A stretch of 9,482 bases of DNA, from positions 1 to 9,482 of the forward strand of contig CAYXBZ010000038.1 of the NCBI GenBank assembly GCA_964463605.1. The letters are read 5' to 3'. The stretch is from DAOLOF01 sp964463605. GTDB lineage: Bacteria; Patescibacteriota; Microgenomatia; UBA1400; PJMF01. A program made the translations under genes and the position numbers. Below the pieces are notes generated by a model, which saw only the letters and a program-made list of their open reading frames with translations, did no database searches and was not told where the DNA came from. Shown in pieces: positions 1 to 6,509 of the stretch (position 1 is its first letter; each line of letters begins with the position of its first letter).

Positions 1-24
1 GCCAAATTGTTTTTGTGATCCCAT
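1..24 (-). CDS. Possible start of a third gene after the TIR gene (partial, cut by window edge)
   Basis: An ATG at 24-22 on the minus strand opens a frame that reads MGSQKQFG to the window edge. It lies in the same frame as the TIR gene, two codons past its TAG stop, and is preceded by a purine-rich AGGTAGGTAG stretch that could act as a weak ribosome binding site. Only eight codons are visible, so it may be a third member of the TIR operon or chance. No function can be given. Confidence 0.25.
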
Positions 25-30
25 ATTTGT

Positions 31-531
31 CTACCTACCTGCATTAGTTGCAGCTCCTTCTATCCATTTTCCTAAATTATTTATTCCGTTATCATCAACC
101 CAATCATATGTTTTATATATCTGGGATAGGTATTTCTTTTCACCATTTATAGTTAGGTATAGATTGTCAAATGGATTTCTTCCTTTGGCGTCAGTGCTAT
201 GGTCAAAAAGGGGACATTTATGAATATAAATTCCCAATAAACCATTTTTAGGATTTTTAGTAATACTTTGATCAATCTCATACTTTACCCATTTTCTAGT
301 AGATGTTTTTGCTCCGATAAGAACTACCGTGACAGACGTTCCTTTTAGCTGCTCATTAATCCAATTCTCAATCGCTCTATCTCCTCCAAGTTTTACTTGC
401 TCCCATTTTGCTTTGTCAATAAAGTCAGACGTTTGTATTGAATTTGTTTTTATAACATTGCTATTTCTGATTTGACCAGCTCTAACGGAATCTCTTGAAT
501 AATGGAAACTAAAAAAAACTTTTCTTGACAT
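31..531 (-). CDS. TIR-like domain protein (DUF1863 / MTH538 type, ThsB-like)
   Basis: This 166-residue soluble protein is essentially one TIR-like domain. The first strand is KVFFSFHYSRD (4-14) followed by RxxQIRNS (17-24), typical of the DUF1863/MTH538 TIR-like family that includes the ThsB sensors of Thoeris defence. The STRKWVKYEI segment (77-86) places E85 where the catalytic glutamate of NAD-cleaving TIR domains sits (compare WVHKEI in SARM1). ThsB-type proteins sense phage and make cyclic ADP-ribose-type messengers; that this one does so is inference. There is no signal peptide or membrane segment. It begins 7 nt after the stop of the membrane-protein gene, and its AAGGAG (542-547) touches that stop, so the two are probably translationally coupled. 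The stop is TAG. No SIR2-SLOG or macro-domain ThsA is visible, so it is not a recognised complete Thoeris system. Confidence 0.85.
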   Translation of the reverse strand: MSRKVFFSFHYSRDSVRAGQIRNSNVIKTNSIQTSDFIDKAKWEQVKLGGDRAIENWINEQLKGTSVTVVLIGAKTSTRKWVKYEIDQSITKNPKNGLLGIYIHKCPLFDHSTDAKGRNPFDNLYLTINGEKKYLSQIYKTYDWVDDNGINNLGKWIEGAATNAGR

Positions 532-538
532 ATGTTTA

Positions 539-1015
539 TTACTCCTTAATTACATTAATAACATTGTTTGAATTTTTCTTGTCACAATTTATATAAAACT
601 GAATTTTCATTGTATTAATTTTGAGCGTCAGTGTCACAAATAGCATCATTATTAGCAATGATCCATAAAATGGAGTGAGAGTTTTTGAAAATATCGAGCG
701 AATCCACGTATTTCTCCCCTTTTTATATTTTCTATAGTCCATTGAAAAATCAATATCTTTATCCTTCTGCTTTCTAACAAAGTTGTATAAATCACGATAG
801 CATCGTTCAATTGAAAGGAAAAACCCATCTAGTAGCCAAAAAACTAAAATTAAGAAAAAAGAAAACAATATGTAAATACCCTCTTCATTATTAGAAGCAA
901 CTGTCAATAATCCTATTATAAGAGTGATAGTCCAGCCTTTTAAAATAAACAAGTTACCACTCATTCGTGTGATTATAGATTGGATCATTTTCAGATGTTC
1001 AACTTTTCTATCCAT
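539..1015 (-). CDS. Small multi-TM membrane protein paired with the TIR-like protein
   Basis: A 158-residue protein with an amphipathic N terminus (HLKMIQSIITRMSGN, 7-21), a TM hairpin at about 22-42 and 46-68, a charged stretch (70-110) and a third hydrophobic helix at about 113-132, then a short polar tail. The segments RM-x-x-N-x-F-x-x-KGW and LDGFFLSIERCYRDLY (62-77) resemble a widespread uncharacterised bacterial membrane family that I recall beside TIR-like genes; the layout is also reminiscent of the SLATT two-TM effectors. I cannot name the family firmly. A membrane effector opened by a TIR-made nucleotide signal is a reasonable inference, but no macro, SLOG or other ligand-binding domain is visible. 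It is the first gene of the two-gene unit, 28 nt downstream of the T4SS operon. The ATG lacks a Shine-Dalgarno and sits just after an extended -10 element. Confidence 0.7.
   Translation of the reverse strand: MDRKVEHLKMIQSIITRMSGNLFILKGWTITLIIGLLTVASNNEEGIYILFSFFLILVFWLLDGFFLSIERCYRDLYNFVRKQKDKDIDFSMDYRKYKKGRNTWIRSIFSKTLTPFYGSLLIMMLFVTLTLKINTMKIQFYINCDKKNSNNVINVIKE
542..547 (-). promoter_or_regulatory. Ribosome binding site of the TIR-like gene
   Basis: AAGGAG on the minus strand, 10 nt before the ATG at 531-529. It abuts the TAA stop (541-539) of the upstream membrane-protein gene, supporting this start and coupled translation. Confidence 0.65.
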
Positions 1016-1021
1016 ATGCTT

Positions 1022-1031
1022 ATTATATCAA
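1022..1031 (-). promoter_or_regulatory. Extended -10 promoter for the membrane protein/TIR pair, likely leaderless
   Basis: The minus strand reads TTGATATAAT, a perfect TGnTATAAT extended -10, ending 6 nt before the ATG at 1015. Transcription would start at or next to the A of the start codon, giving a leaderless mRNA; no Shine-Dalgarno is present between the M23 stop and this ATG. There is no convincing -35, as expected for extended -10 promoters. The same ten bases form the -10 region of the T4SS promoter (6330-6339). Confidence 0.55.
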
Positions 1032-1043
1032 CTAATTTTTACT

Positions 1044-1646
1044 TTATTCTCCAAAGAACACTCTCGGATTCACAGGCAGCCCATAAACCCTCGTTTCAAG
1101 GTGTAGATGTGGTCCTGTTGACCAACCTGTTGAGCCGATTTGCCCAATCTCATCACCAATATTTACTTTTTGGCCATCAAAAACAAATATTTTGTCTAAG
1201 TGTCCATAGATTGATCTGATGTTGTCTCCATGATCAATAATTATGTGTTTACCATACCCCCAGAAGATCTCACCTGCATAAACCACTTCTCCTTGCATAA
1301 ATGGAGTCACTGGCGTGCCAGTAGAATTAGCAATATCAATCCCTGTATGAAATACCTGATAGCCACTAGATTGACCAAATTCTAGGGTGATTATTCCTAG
1401 TACTGGCCAGGCAATCGTTTTATCAACTTCTGTGACCACCTCACCTGTTGCGGGGTCGAGGATCTGGACATTTTTAGTTTCACTATCTACTCCAACCAAA
1501 GCATCCGACACGACATTAATACCAGTGTGAACCAAGATAAAGACCGCAATCACTGGCAGCATGATGACTGCGAGAAATGCCATTAAGACAAATTTAAACT
1601 CTTTTTTAAAAGAAAATATTGTCGCTACTTGGGCATAGATGTTCAT
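1044..1646 (-). CDS. Membrane-anchored M23 family peptidase of the T4SS operon
   Basis: A 200-residue protein with a cytoplasmic N terminus, one TM helix at about 18-40 and an external C-terminal M23 (LytM/lysostaphin-type) zinc endopeptidase domain (about 85-198). All metal and catalytic residues are visible: H100 and D104 in HTGID, H149 in YGHL, and H180/H182 in GPHLHLE. It should cut peptide cross-links in peptidoglycan, the job usually given to VirB1-type lytic transglycosylases in secretion systems: opening the wall for assembly of the apparatus. It starts 2 nt after the VirB4 stop and is the last recognisable gene of the secretion operon. The Shine-Dalgarno is weak, consistent with translational coupling. 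Length is normal for a minimal single-domain M23 protein with an anchor. Confidence 0.92.
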   Translation of the reverse strand: MNIYAQVATIFSFKKEFKFVLMAFLAVIMLPVIAVFILVHTGINVVSDALVGVDSETKNVQILDPATGEVVTEVDKTIAWPVLGIITLEFGQSSGYQVFHTGIDIANSTGTPVTPFMQGEVVYAGEIFWGYGKHIIIDHGDNIRSIYGHLDKIFVFDGQKVNIGDEIGQIGSTGWSTGPHLHLETRVYGLPVNPRVFFGE

Positions 1647-1648
1647 GG

Positions 1649-3454
1649 CTATTGATAGATTTCTCTTGGATCAGTGGTCAGGAGAGGGTGCTCTTTTTCA
1701 CTGGCTACTACCTTGAGTGCCACATGGTTTTGATCAGCGATGATTAATCCTTCACCTTTGTCACAAGTTAGTAGGTAGCGTTGTTCATATTCACTTAAGT
1801 TAAATTCTTGAGCTACTTTTTTAATCGTGGTGGTATCTTGTCTCATTAATATTCGCAGAGATGATTGTGAGGCAATTGCCCTGCCATATTCTTGATTAAG
1901 AAAGTCATTAGCTTGTTGAGAGATAAGAGTGACTCCCAGATAGTGTTTGCGAGCTCGTCTAGTAAGTCCTGCGAGAAATCTAGCACTCTCTTCATGTTGA
2001 AGCAGGATCCACGCCTCATCAATGACTAGAATGCGCTTTTGTGGGTCAGCCTTAACTTGTGAGTGAACAAAGTTAGCAGTCGCTAAGATCATTATTTGCC
2101 TAAGCGACTCATCTAGATCCTTGATATCAAAAACTACTAAGCGGTTATCAAGATTAACGTTTGTTTGACCATTAAAAACTGTTGCTAGTGATCCAGAGAC
2201 AAATTTTTCCAGTCTATTACAAAGATCTTTTTGCTTCATCTTCTTGATGGTTTTATAAAAATCTTTTAGAAGTGGGAACTTTTGTTTTTCATCGAATTTC
2301 TTCATTCTCATTGTGAAACCAAAGTTTTTATAAGTAGTGATCAGTGCCTTATCAATTACTGCCCTCTCCTCAGAGTTAAGTGATCCAACTAGTAGAGACA
2401 CTATTTCAGTCAAATCTTGAATATGTTCTGCTAGATTATTTTTGCCGTTATATGATTTCAGGGAAAAATCAAAGGGATTAATTTTTTCCTTGGAGGTGGC
2501 CGAGAGTTTGATGTAAGTGCCCTTAACTGATTTAGTTAGTTGTTTATATTCTCGTTCAGGATCAATAACAATAACTCTTGTACCCTGCATGAGTTGACGT
2601 AAGATCTCTACCTTGGCAGTGTAACTTTTGCCACTACCTGATTGAGCAAAGATGATGGCGTTGGCGTTATTGAGTGAAAAACGATCAACTATCACCAAAG
2701 AATTATTAGATCTATTAATTCCATATAAAATACCTGATTCTTGGACCAGTTCAGATGAAACAAAGGGGAATGTGAGAGCGGCACTCGAGCTATCTAGGTT
2801 TCTATTTTGGCTTAATTTGTTTTCAGCCCTTGGCAAAATAGTCTGTAAGCCTTCTAGTTGCTGAAAGGTAGCGGTTTTAATATAAAAGAGACGAGTTGAC
2901 ATGACTGTTTCTAAAATAGTAGTGGTTTTATCAAGTTCTGAGACTGAGTCGGCTGTAATAGTCATGTAGATTGAAACCTGAAACAGTTTTTCTTGTCCTC
3001 GCTGAATTTTATCCTTAAGTTCAATGGCTGATTCGAGAGGGTCGGTAATCTCAGAGCCAATCACCTTGCCCTGCTTAAGCATGGTGCGCTTAGTAGATTC
3101 AAGCTCGGTGATTTTACGGTTGAGCTTGGGAAGAGCCAAAAGTGGGTTAATTTGCTCAATATGATGAGAAATATCAATATTGTGGTTGAAGTTAATCAAC
3201 ATGTTAAGCCAACCTACATTAGCTACATACGGATAGCCGGAAATAAATAGAGTGCGAACAAACTTATTACCCATCTGTAAGTAAGTAGATTCTTCAGATA
3301 ATCCCGAATATGAGATTAGGTCAATTTGGTCTTGACCGCCAAAATTAAACTGTACGGCTTTTTTCTCAAGTAGTTTTTGAGCCTTTTTCTTTTTAATTCG
3401 CCTGATTCTTTTGGCGTGCCCCTTTTTTATTTTCTGGATTTTGTCATTAAACAT
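1649..3454 (-). CDS. virB4: VirB4-family T4SS ATPase
   Basis: A 601-residue P-loop ATPase that powers substrate transfer and pilus or channel assembly at the cytoplasmic membrane. Walker A is FAQSGSGKS (269-277, K276), followed by IVIDPEREY (295-303), typical of VirB4/TraC/HerA-fold ATPases. Walker B is RILVIDEAW (474-482, D479/E480). TRRARKHYLGVTLISQQ (498-514) is the conserved arginine-rich and sensor region. The first 35 residues are strongly basic (many K/R). Residues 40-240 form the VirB4 N-terminal region, shorter than in roughly 800-residue homologues, which fits with the neighbouring gene supplying part of it. It overlaps the upstream gene by 8 bp and has a good Shine-Dalgarno (GAGGA, 7 nt before ATG). 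Its stop is TAG, followed one codon later by in-frame TGA. Confidence 0.95.
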   Translation of the reverse strand: MFNDKIQKIKKGHAKRIRRIKKKKAQKLLEKKAVQFNFGGQDQIDLISYSGLSEESTYLQMGNKFVRTLFISGYPYVANVGWLNMLINFNHNIDISHHIEQINPLLALPKLNRKITELESTKRTMLKQGKVIGSEITDPLESAIELKDKIQRGQEKLFQVSIYMTITADSVSELDKTTTILETVMSTRLFYIKTATFQQLEGLQTILPRAENKLSQNRNLDSSSAALTFPFVSSELVQESGILYGINRSNNSLVIVDRFSLNNANAIIFAQSGSGKSYTAKVEILRQLMQGTRVIVIDPEREYKQLTKSVKGTYIKLSATSKEKINPFDFSLKSYNGKNNLAEHIQDLTEIVSLLVGSLNSEERAVIDKALITTYKNFGFTMRMKKFDEKQKFPLLKDFYKTIKKMKQKDLCNRLEKFVSGSLATVFNGQTNVNLDNRLVVFDIKDLDESLRQIMILATANFVHSQVKADPQKRILVIDEAWILLQHEESARFLAGLTRRARKHYLGVTLISQQANDFLNQEYGRAIASQSSLRILMRQDTTTIKKVAQEFNLSEYEQRYLLTCDKGEGLIIADQNHVALKVVASEKEHPLLTTDPREIYQ

Positions 3455-4067
3455 AGTTATTCCTCAGTAGCGCTTCGATAGTTTCAGTTTTGAGTTCTTG
3501 GGTTTTAACTTGCGAAGAGTTATAAAAACTGTAAAACATATCTAACAACTCCAAGCTGTCTAGGATTTTGGCTTTGATCCCCATTTTCTCTAAGCCCTTC
3601 ATGATCAAGTCTCCAGTGATGTTTAGTTGTTCCTTTACTAGTTCAAAGTCTTTGCCTCTGCCTTCGTGCCGATAAGGAACGATAATATAAAAATGACGAG
3701 AGAGAATCTTGTTACCCGAAACTAGATTTTTAATAAACTGACAATAATTAGTAATCTGATTCTTATATACTATTTGTTTTTCCTCATCTTTTGATCGCAT
3801 CATTTTTTCCAGATACTGATCTATATCAACTTCTCTGACTCGTACTAAGATCTGAAGATTACAAGGCAAAGAATTCAAAAAGTTTTGGTAGCTATCAATA
3901 ATCACATCTTGTTCTTCTTCACTCTTGAGTTCAAAGTTAATTGAAGAGGTTTTGATAGCCAAACGGTACTCATGGTTGGGTAGTACTAAGATACCGTCTC
4001 TGACTTCTTTGATCTCGATTTGTTTGCGAGAATTAGTTTTACTTTTTGATTTGTTCAAAAGCCACAT
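3447..4067 (-). CDS. TraC-like protein resembling the VirB4 N-terminal domain
   Basis: A 206-residue soluble protein without an ATPase motif. After a basic leader (1-20), GILVLPNHEYRLAIKTSSIN (25-44), the helix around FLNSLPCNLQILVRVREVDI (63-82) and SRHFYIIVPYR (123-133) match the alternating pattern seen in the N-terminal domain of VirB4/TraC ATPases, where a strand 'fxxxLxxxxqixvrvr' is followed by 'YxxFixxL' and 'RxFYIIvpY'. It most likely partners VirB4 at the membrane-channel base. It is sandwiched between PrgI (29 bp overlap) and VirB4 (8 bp overlap), a context I recall as usual for compact T4SS loci in Patescibacteria. The start is well defined by a strong Shine-Dalgarno. Family name is moderately certain; the role is inference. 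Confidence 0.75.
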   Translation of the reverse strand: MWLLNKSKSKTNSRKQIEIKEVRDGILVLPNHEYRLAIKTSSINFELKSEEEQDVIIDSYQNFLNSLPCNLQILVRVREVDIDQYLEKMMRSKDEEKQIVYKNQITNYCQFIKNLVSGNKILSRHFYIIVPYRHEGRGKDFELVKEQLNITGDLIMKGLEKMGIKAKILDSLELLDMFYSFYNSSQVKTQELKTETIEALLRNNYV

Positions 4068-4557
4068 TCAGACCTCCTTTCTTGTTCACCTTGTAGCGAA
4101 ACGCTACTTTTTGACCGTTTACGATATTTTCTAGAGTAACTAAGTTTTTGACTCGCTGCGTAATCGGGATCACTGAAGTAGTTTTTTTAACTTTAATGGA
4201 AGTTTCTTTAACCGCAGATTCTATTTGGGGAACTGGAAGATGCATCTCTCTGAAGCTAGCTTCATTTTTGTTATAAATATAGTATTTGGAGCGCAAGTTA
4301 TAGCGCAATAAAATTGAGAGCCAATCTACAACTACTTTACCCTTGATACGCATTGCCAAAATTAGGCACAAGATAAAACAAATAGTGGAGATAGTGAGTT
4401 TATACGCTACAAAGCTCATTAAGGGTGGCATTACTGCATAAATAAGAGTGGTAAAAAATACTGGCGTCATCAAAATCACCATCTGCATCAAGTTAAGACT
4501 CCCGACAATCTTATCTTCCACGGTGGTGATCTGGGCTGGAATTACTCTTGTCCTCAT
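4039..4557 (-). CDS. PrgI-family membrane protein (VirB3-like)
   Basis: A 172-residue inner-membrane protein. The N terminus VIPAQITTVEDKIVGSLNLMQ (5-25) is the signature opening of PrgI-family proteins (pattern 'vPqdi..eDki.g.Lt.rQ'), followed by two TM helices (about 26-46 and 50-69) and a cytoplasmic tail including KYYIYNKNEA (91-100). PrgI proteins take the place of VirB3, a small two-TM protein that docks VirB4 to the channel; here the ATPase genes follow directly. The C-terminal extension (105-172) is basic and of unknown role. The start codon overlaps the stop of the VirB6-like gene as ATGA (4554-4557), so translation is coupled. Confidence 0.82.
   Translation of the reverse strand: MRTRVIPAQITTVEDKIVGSLNLMQMVILMTPVFFTTLIYAVMPPLMSFVAYKLTISTICFILCLILAMRIKGKVVVDWLSILLRYNLRSKYYIYNKNEASFREMHLPVPQIESAVKETSIKVKKTTSVIPITQRVKNLVTLENIVNGQKVAFRYKVNKKGGLNVAFEQIKK
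4072..4079 (-). promoter_or_regulatory. Strong ribosome binding site for the TraC-like gene
   Basis: AAGGAGGT on the minus strand, the GGAGG core 5 nt before the ATG at 4067. It lies inside the coding region of the PrgI-family gene and fixes the start of the downstream gene 29 bp before the upstream stop. It is the best Shine-Dalgarno in the operon. Confidence 0.8.
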
Positions 4558-5846
4558 CCGTCGATGACCTTTCTGGGTAGTTTTACTTTGCCGGTAGCAG
4601 TCCTAGTTGTTGAAGCTGAGTTATCAGCACTTACCACATTTACTACCTGATTGCCCATCTTCTTAAGCGTTGAGTTATTGGCGGTGTAAAAAACCATTTG
4701 CATCATCAAAGATGGAGTTTTAAGGAGAGTAAAGAAAAGACCGATTGCTACAGCAATTGAGATGAGCGAGTTCTCAGTGTGCTCAGGTAAGGCTAAAAAT
4801 GCTCCAGCTAGTTGAATTATCACTACATGTACAAACACCATAAATACATTTACAAAATAGGTTTTGATCGAGATAGTGGCAAAGTCAGAGAATTTTGGTA
4901 GTGCCCAGAGCATAAAAATAAAAGGTGCCAATACTGCTCCCAGAGCAATTAAGATTAAACGACTGATATACATCAGTAGTAATACAATGGAAACGATTAA
5001 GAAGAGAATCAGAAAAATTAAAATAATTAAGGGGGCGGTACCCGTAATGAGCGCTGTGGGATTAATCGCATCTACCACCCAGGCATGGTTAAGACCTCCA
5101 GTTGATTCAAGTATGGCGTTAACCAGAGCATTGCTAGTAATCACTAGATAGTTAGCCAAAAATAGAGATACATTAGCTCCTAAGAAAGCCAAACCAATCC
5201 GAGGTAGGAGTTGTCCTAGTTCCATTTCCTCAAAGCCAAAGCTACTAGCACTCATGATTTGCAGTCCGAGTAAGGCTACTATCAATACAAACAATGCATC
5301 TACAATCCCGACACTTACTAGCCAATACTCGCGAATGACAGAGTTTTCGAGCAAACTAGGGGTGGTGGTCAAATATCCAAGGACACCATTAACAATTGGT
5401 TCAGTTGAGCTTTCAACGATGTTTTGGATAAATCCAGATACGGCGTCAATTAAAACTTGAGTTAAGCCATCACTGGGCTCAACTGTTTCGATCGCCATGA
5501 TATCAAGATTGTTGTTTCCAGTTGAGTTTGTAGGTGCATTTAGTGAACTATTAAAAACTGAGACGATCACGTTAGCAGATAAAACCATTATCAGGCCGAT
5601 TAAAGTATTTTTGATGGTTTTCTTAGCTGATTCTAAGGCTTGTGGTTGACCAGTTGAGGTAATGTAGGCGTAACCGCCTTTGATTAAAAAAAAGACCGCG
5701 GCTGCGGTCGATATTAGAGTGATTATATTAAGAGTGCTACTTGTGTACTCTAGTATTCCAGGGCTAGCCGATTGAGCAAAAACAGGACGAGTGAAAACAG
5801 CAAGGAGTAAGAGGTTGACAAAGATAGTGTTAAACAATTTCTTCAT
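4554..5846 (-). CDS. VirB6/TrbL-like polytopic protein with an N-terminal VirB2-like module
   Basis: A 430-residue membrane protein with two parts. Residues 1-24 form a signal peptide ending PVFA-Q, and 35-100 form a pilin-like two-helix module with GGYAYITSTGQPQALESAKK (57-76). From 56 to 98 it aligns without gaps, at the same residue numbers, to the neighbouring pilin, with 23 of 43 identical. After a Ser/Asn/Thr-rich linker (100-115), residues 125-390 hold about six TM helices (near 173-198, 213-238, 268-292, 296-315, 332-353, 360-376), the layout of VirB6/TrbL channel proteins. The C-terminal tail is polar and basic. VirB6 forms part of the inner-membrane channel; the pilin-like module may dock or template the pilus, which is inference. 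It begins 37 nt after the pilin stop, with no strong Shine-Dalgarno, and ends in an ATGA overlap. Confidence 0.82.
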   Translation of the reverse strand: MKKLFNTIFVNLLLLAVFTRPVFAQSASPGILEYTSSTLNIITLISTAAAVFFLIKGGYAYITSTGQPQALESAKKTIKNTLIGLIMVLSANVIVSVFNSSLNAPTNSTGNNNLDIMAIETVEPSDGLTQVLIDAVSGFIQNIVESSTEPIVNGVLGYLTTTPSLLENSVIREYWLVSVGIVDALFVLIVALLGLQIMSASSFGFEEMELGQLLPRIGLAFLGANVSLFLANYLVITSNALVNAILESTGGLNHAWVVDAINPTALITGTAPLIILIFLILFLIVSIVLLLMYISRLILIALGAVLAPFIFMLWALPKFSDFATISIKTYFVNVFMVFVHVVIIQLAGAFLALPEHTENSLISIAVAIGLFFTLLKTPSLMMQMVFYTANNSTLKKMGNQVVNVVSADNSASTTRTATGKVKLPRKVIDG

Positions 5847-5883
5847 TTATTTCTTTTGTTTGGGCAGGAAAAGTTAATTTTCT

Positions 5884-6216
5884 TTACTGACCAGATCCAA
5901 AAGCAGTACCAGCCAAGTCACCCACAACATTTGAGAGAACAAAAGCGCCAAGAACAAGAGTAAGGCCGATGGCAGAATAAAGAATAGTTTTCTTGGATTT
6001 CTCCAAAGCTTCTGGGTTGCCTGAGCTAGTGATATAGCCAACTCCGCCCCAGACGATAAAACCAGCAGCTACTAAACCAGAAAGAGTAACAAGCACTTGA
6101 ATCACACTTTGAATAAAGGTTTGGATCTTGCCCACATCATCAGTCTGCGCCATTACGGGTGATGCGACCATCAACCATGTCATCAGTGATGCTGGGATAA
6201 CAATCTTTTTCTTCAT
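5884..6216 (-). CDS. VirB2/TrbC-like pilin of the T4SS
   Basis: A 110-residue secreted membrane protein. It has a signal peptide (KKK, hydrophobic stretch 5-20, cleavage likely after VMA at 21-23), then two hydrophobic helices at about 34-56 and 77-99 joined by a loop WGGVGYITSSGNPEALEKSK (56-75). Two TM helices with a short charged loop is the VirB2/TrbC pilin arrangement, and this GG-x-x-Y-x-TSSG-x-P loop is common in small pilin-like proteins of Patescibacteria. It is the promoter-proximal gene of the T4SS operon, as expected for a subunit needed in large amounts. AAAGGG about 6 nt before the ATG serves as ribosome binding site. The module is duplicated in the next gene. Confidence 0.8.
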   Translation of the reverse strand: MKKKIVIPASLMTWLMVASPVMAQTDDVGKIQTFIQSVIQVLVTLSGLVAAGFIVWGGVGYITSSGNPEALEKSKKTILYSAIGLTLVLGAFVLSNVVGDLAGTAFGSGQ

Positions 6217-6260
6217 ACTTACCCTTTCTTGATCAGTGGGCAGACTGAAAAATTGTTAAT

Positions 6261-6290
6261 AAAAAAGCCACCTCAACGTGGGCAGCTTTT
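6261..6290 (-). terminator. Terminator-like hairpin in the leader of the T4SS operon (attenuator candidate)
   Basis: The minus-strand RNA reads GCCCAC-GTTGAG-GTGGC then six T: a stem of about 5 bp with one unpaired base, flanked by an additional AAAAG/CTTTT pairing, and a U-tract. It lies between the predicted transcription start (about 6323) and the pilin ATG (6216), so it would end transcripts before the operon rather than after a gene. The 5' arm CTGCCCAC (6278-6285) recurs at 6236-6243 nearer the start codon and could compete for the same GTGG. Confidence 0.5.
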
Positions 6291-6296
6291 CTCCTG

Positions 6297-6319
6297 TTCA
6301 ATTAGTTTAATTAATTGAA
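6297..6319. repeat. Perfect 8-bp inverted repeat just downstream of the T4SS promoter
   Basis: TTCAATTA-7 nt-TAATTGAA, a perfect palindromic pair. It spans about +4 to +26 of the predicted T4SS transcript, a position suited to a repressor operator; as RNA it would be only a weak AU hairpin. Confidence 0.5.
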
Positions 6320-6329
6320 TCTGGCTCAA

Positions 6330-6357
6330 ATTATATCAAGGGACTTGGGAAAGTCAA
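6330..6357 (-). promoter_or_regulatory. Sigma70-type promoter of the T4SS operon
   Basis: On the minus strand TTGACT (6357-6352) is followed after 16 bp by TATAAT (6335-6330), with an extended -10 TG one base before it. Predicted start near 6323, giving a leader of roughly 107 nt to the pilin ATG. This is the best promoter match in the window and precedes six closely packed genes. Confidence 0.75.
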
Positions 6358-6418
6358 ATTTATCAGATGTGTATCAAAATAGAACAAAATCATTGTGGAG
6401 TAGTCAAGACGATTGCTA

Positions 6419-6424
6419 TATAAT
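6419..6424 (+). promoter_or_regulatory. Candidate -10 element for the nuclease-helicase gene
   Basis: TATAAT on the plus strand, 85 nt before the ATG at 6510; no good -35 is seen at the usual spacing. An alternative TATAAA (6499-6504) ends 5 nt before the ATG and would give a leaderless transcript. The ATG has no clear Shine-Dalgarno within range, which leaves both options open. The rest of the divergent intergenic region (6217-6509) holds only the T4SS promoter, inverted repeat and hairpin listed here. Confidence 0.35.
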
Positions 6425-6509
6425 AATGAAAATTGATTAATAAATTAAATATTATGTTGTGGTGATGATGTAGTTTATACCCGACTTAGTTGATGGAATA
6501 TAAATATAT

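Noticed and set aside
31..1015. A complete canonical Thoeris system
   Set aside because: No ThsA with SIR2-SLOG or TM-macro domains is visible; only the TIR-like component is recognisable.
924..1219. Short plus-strand open frames over the membrane protein and M23 genes
   Set aside because: They lie antisense to genes with clear domains, overlap one another in different frames and show no motif or ribosome site. The same holds for antisense frames near 2652-2864, 3925-4134, 4864-5151, 5254-5460 and 8078-8272.
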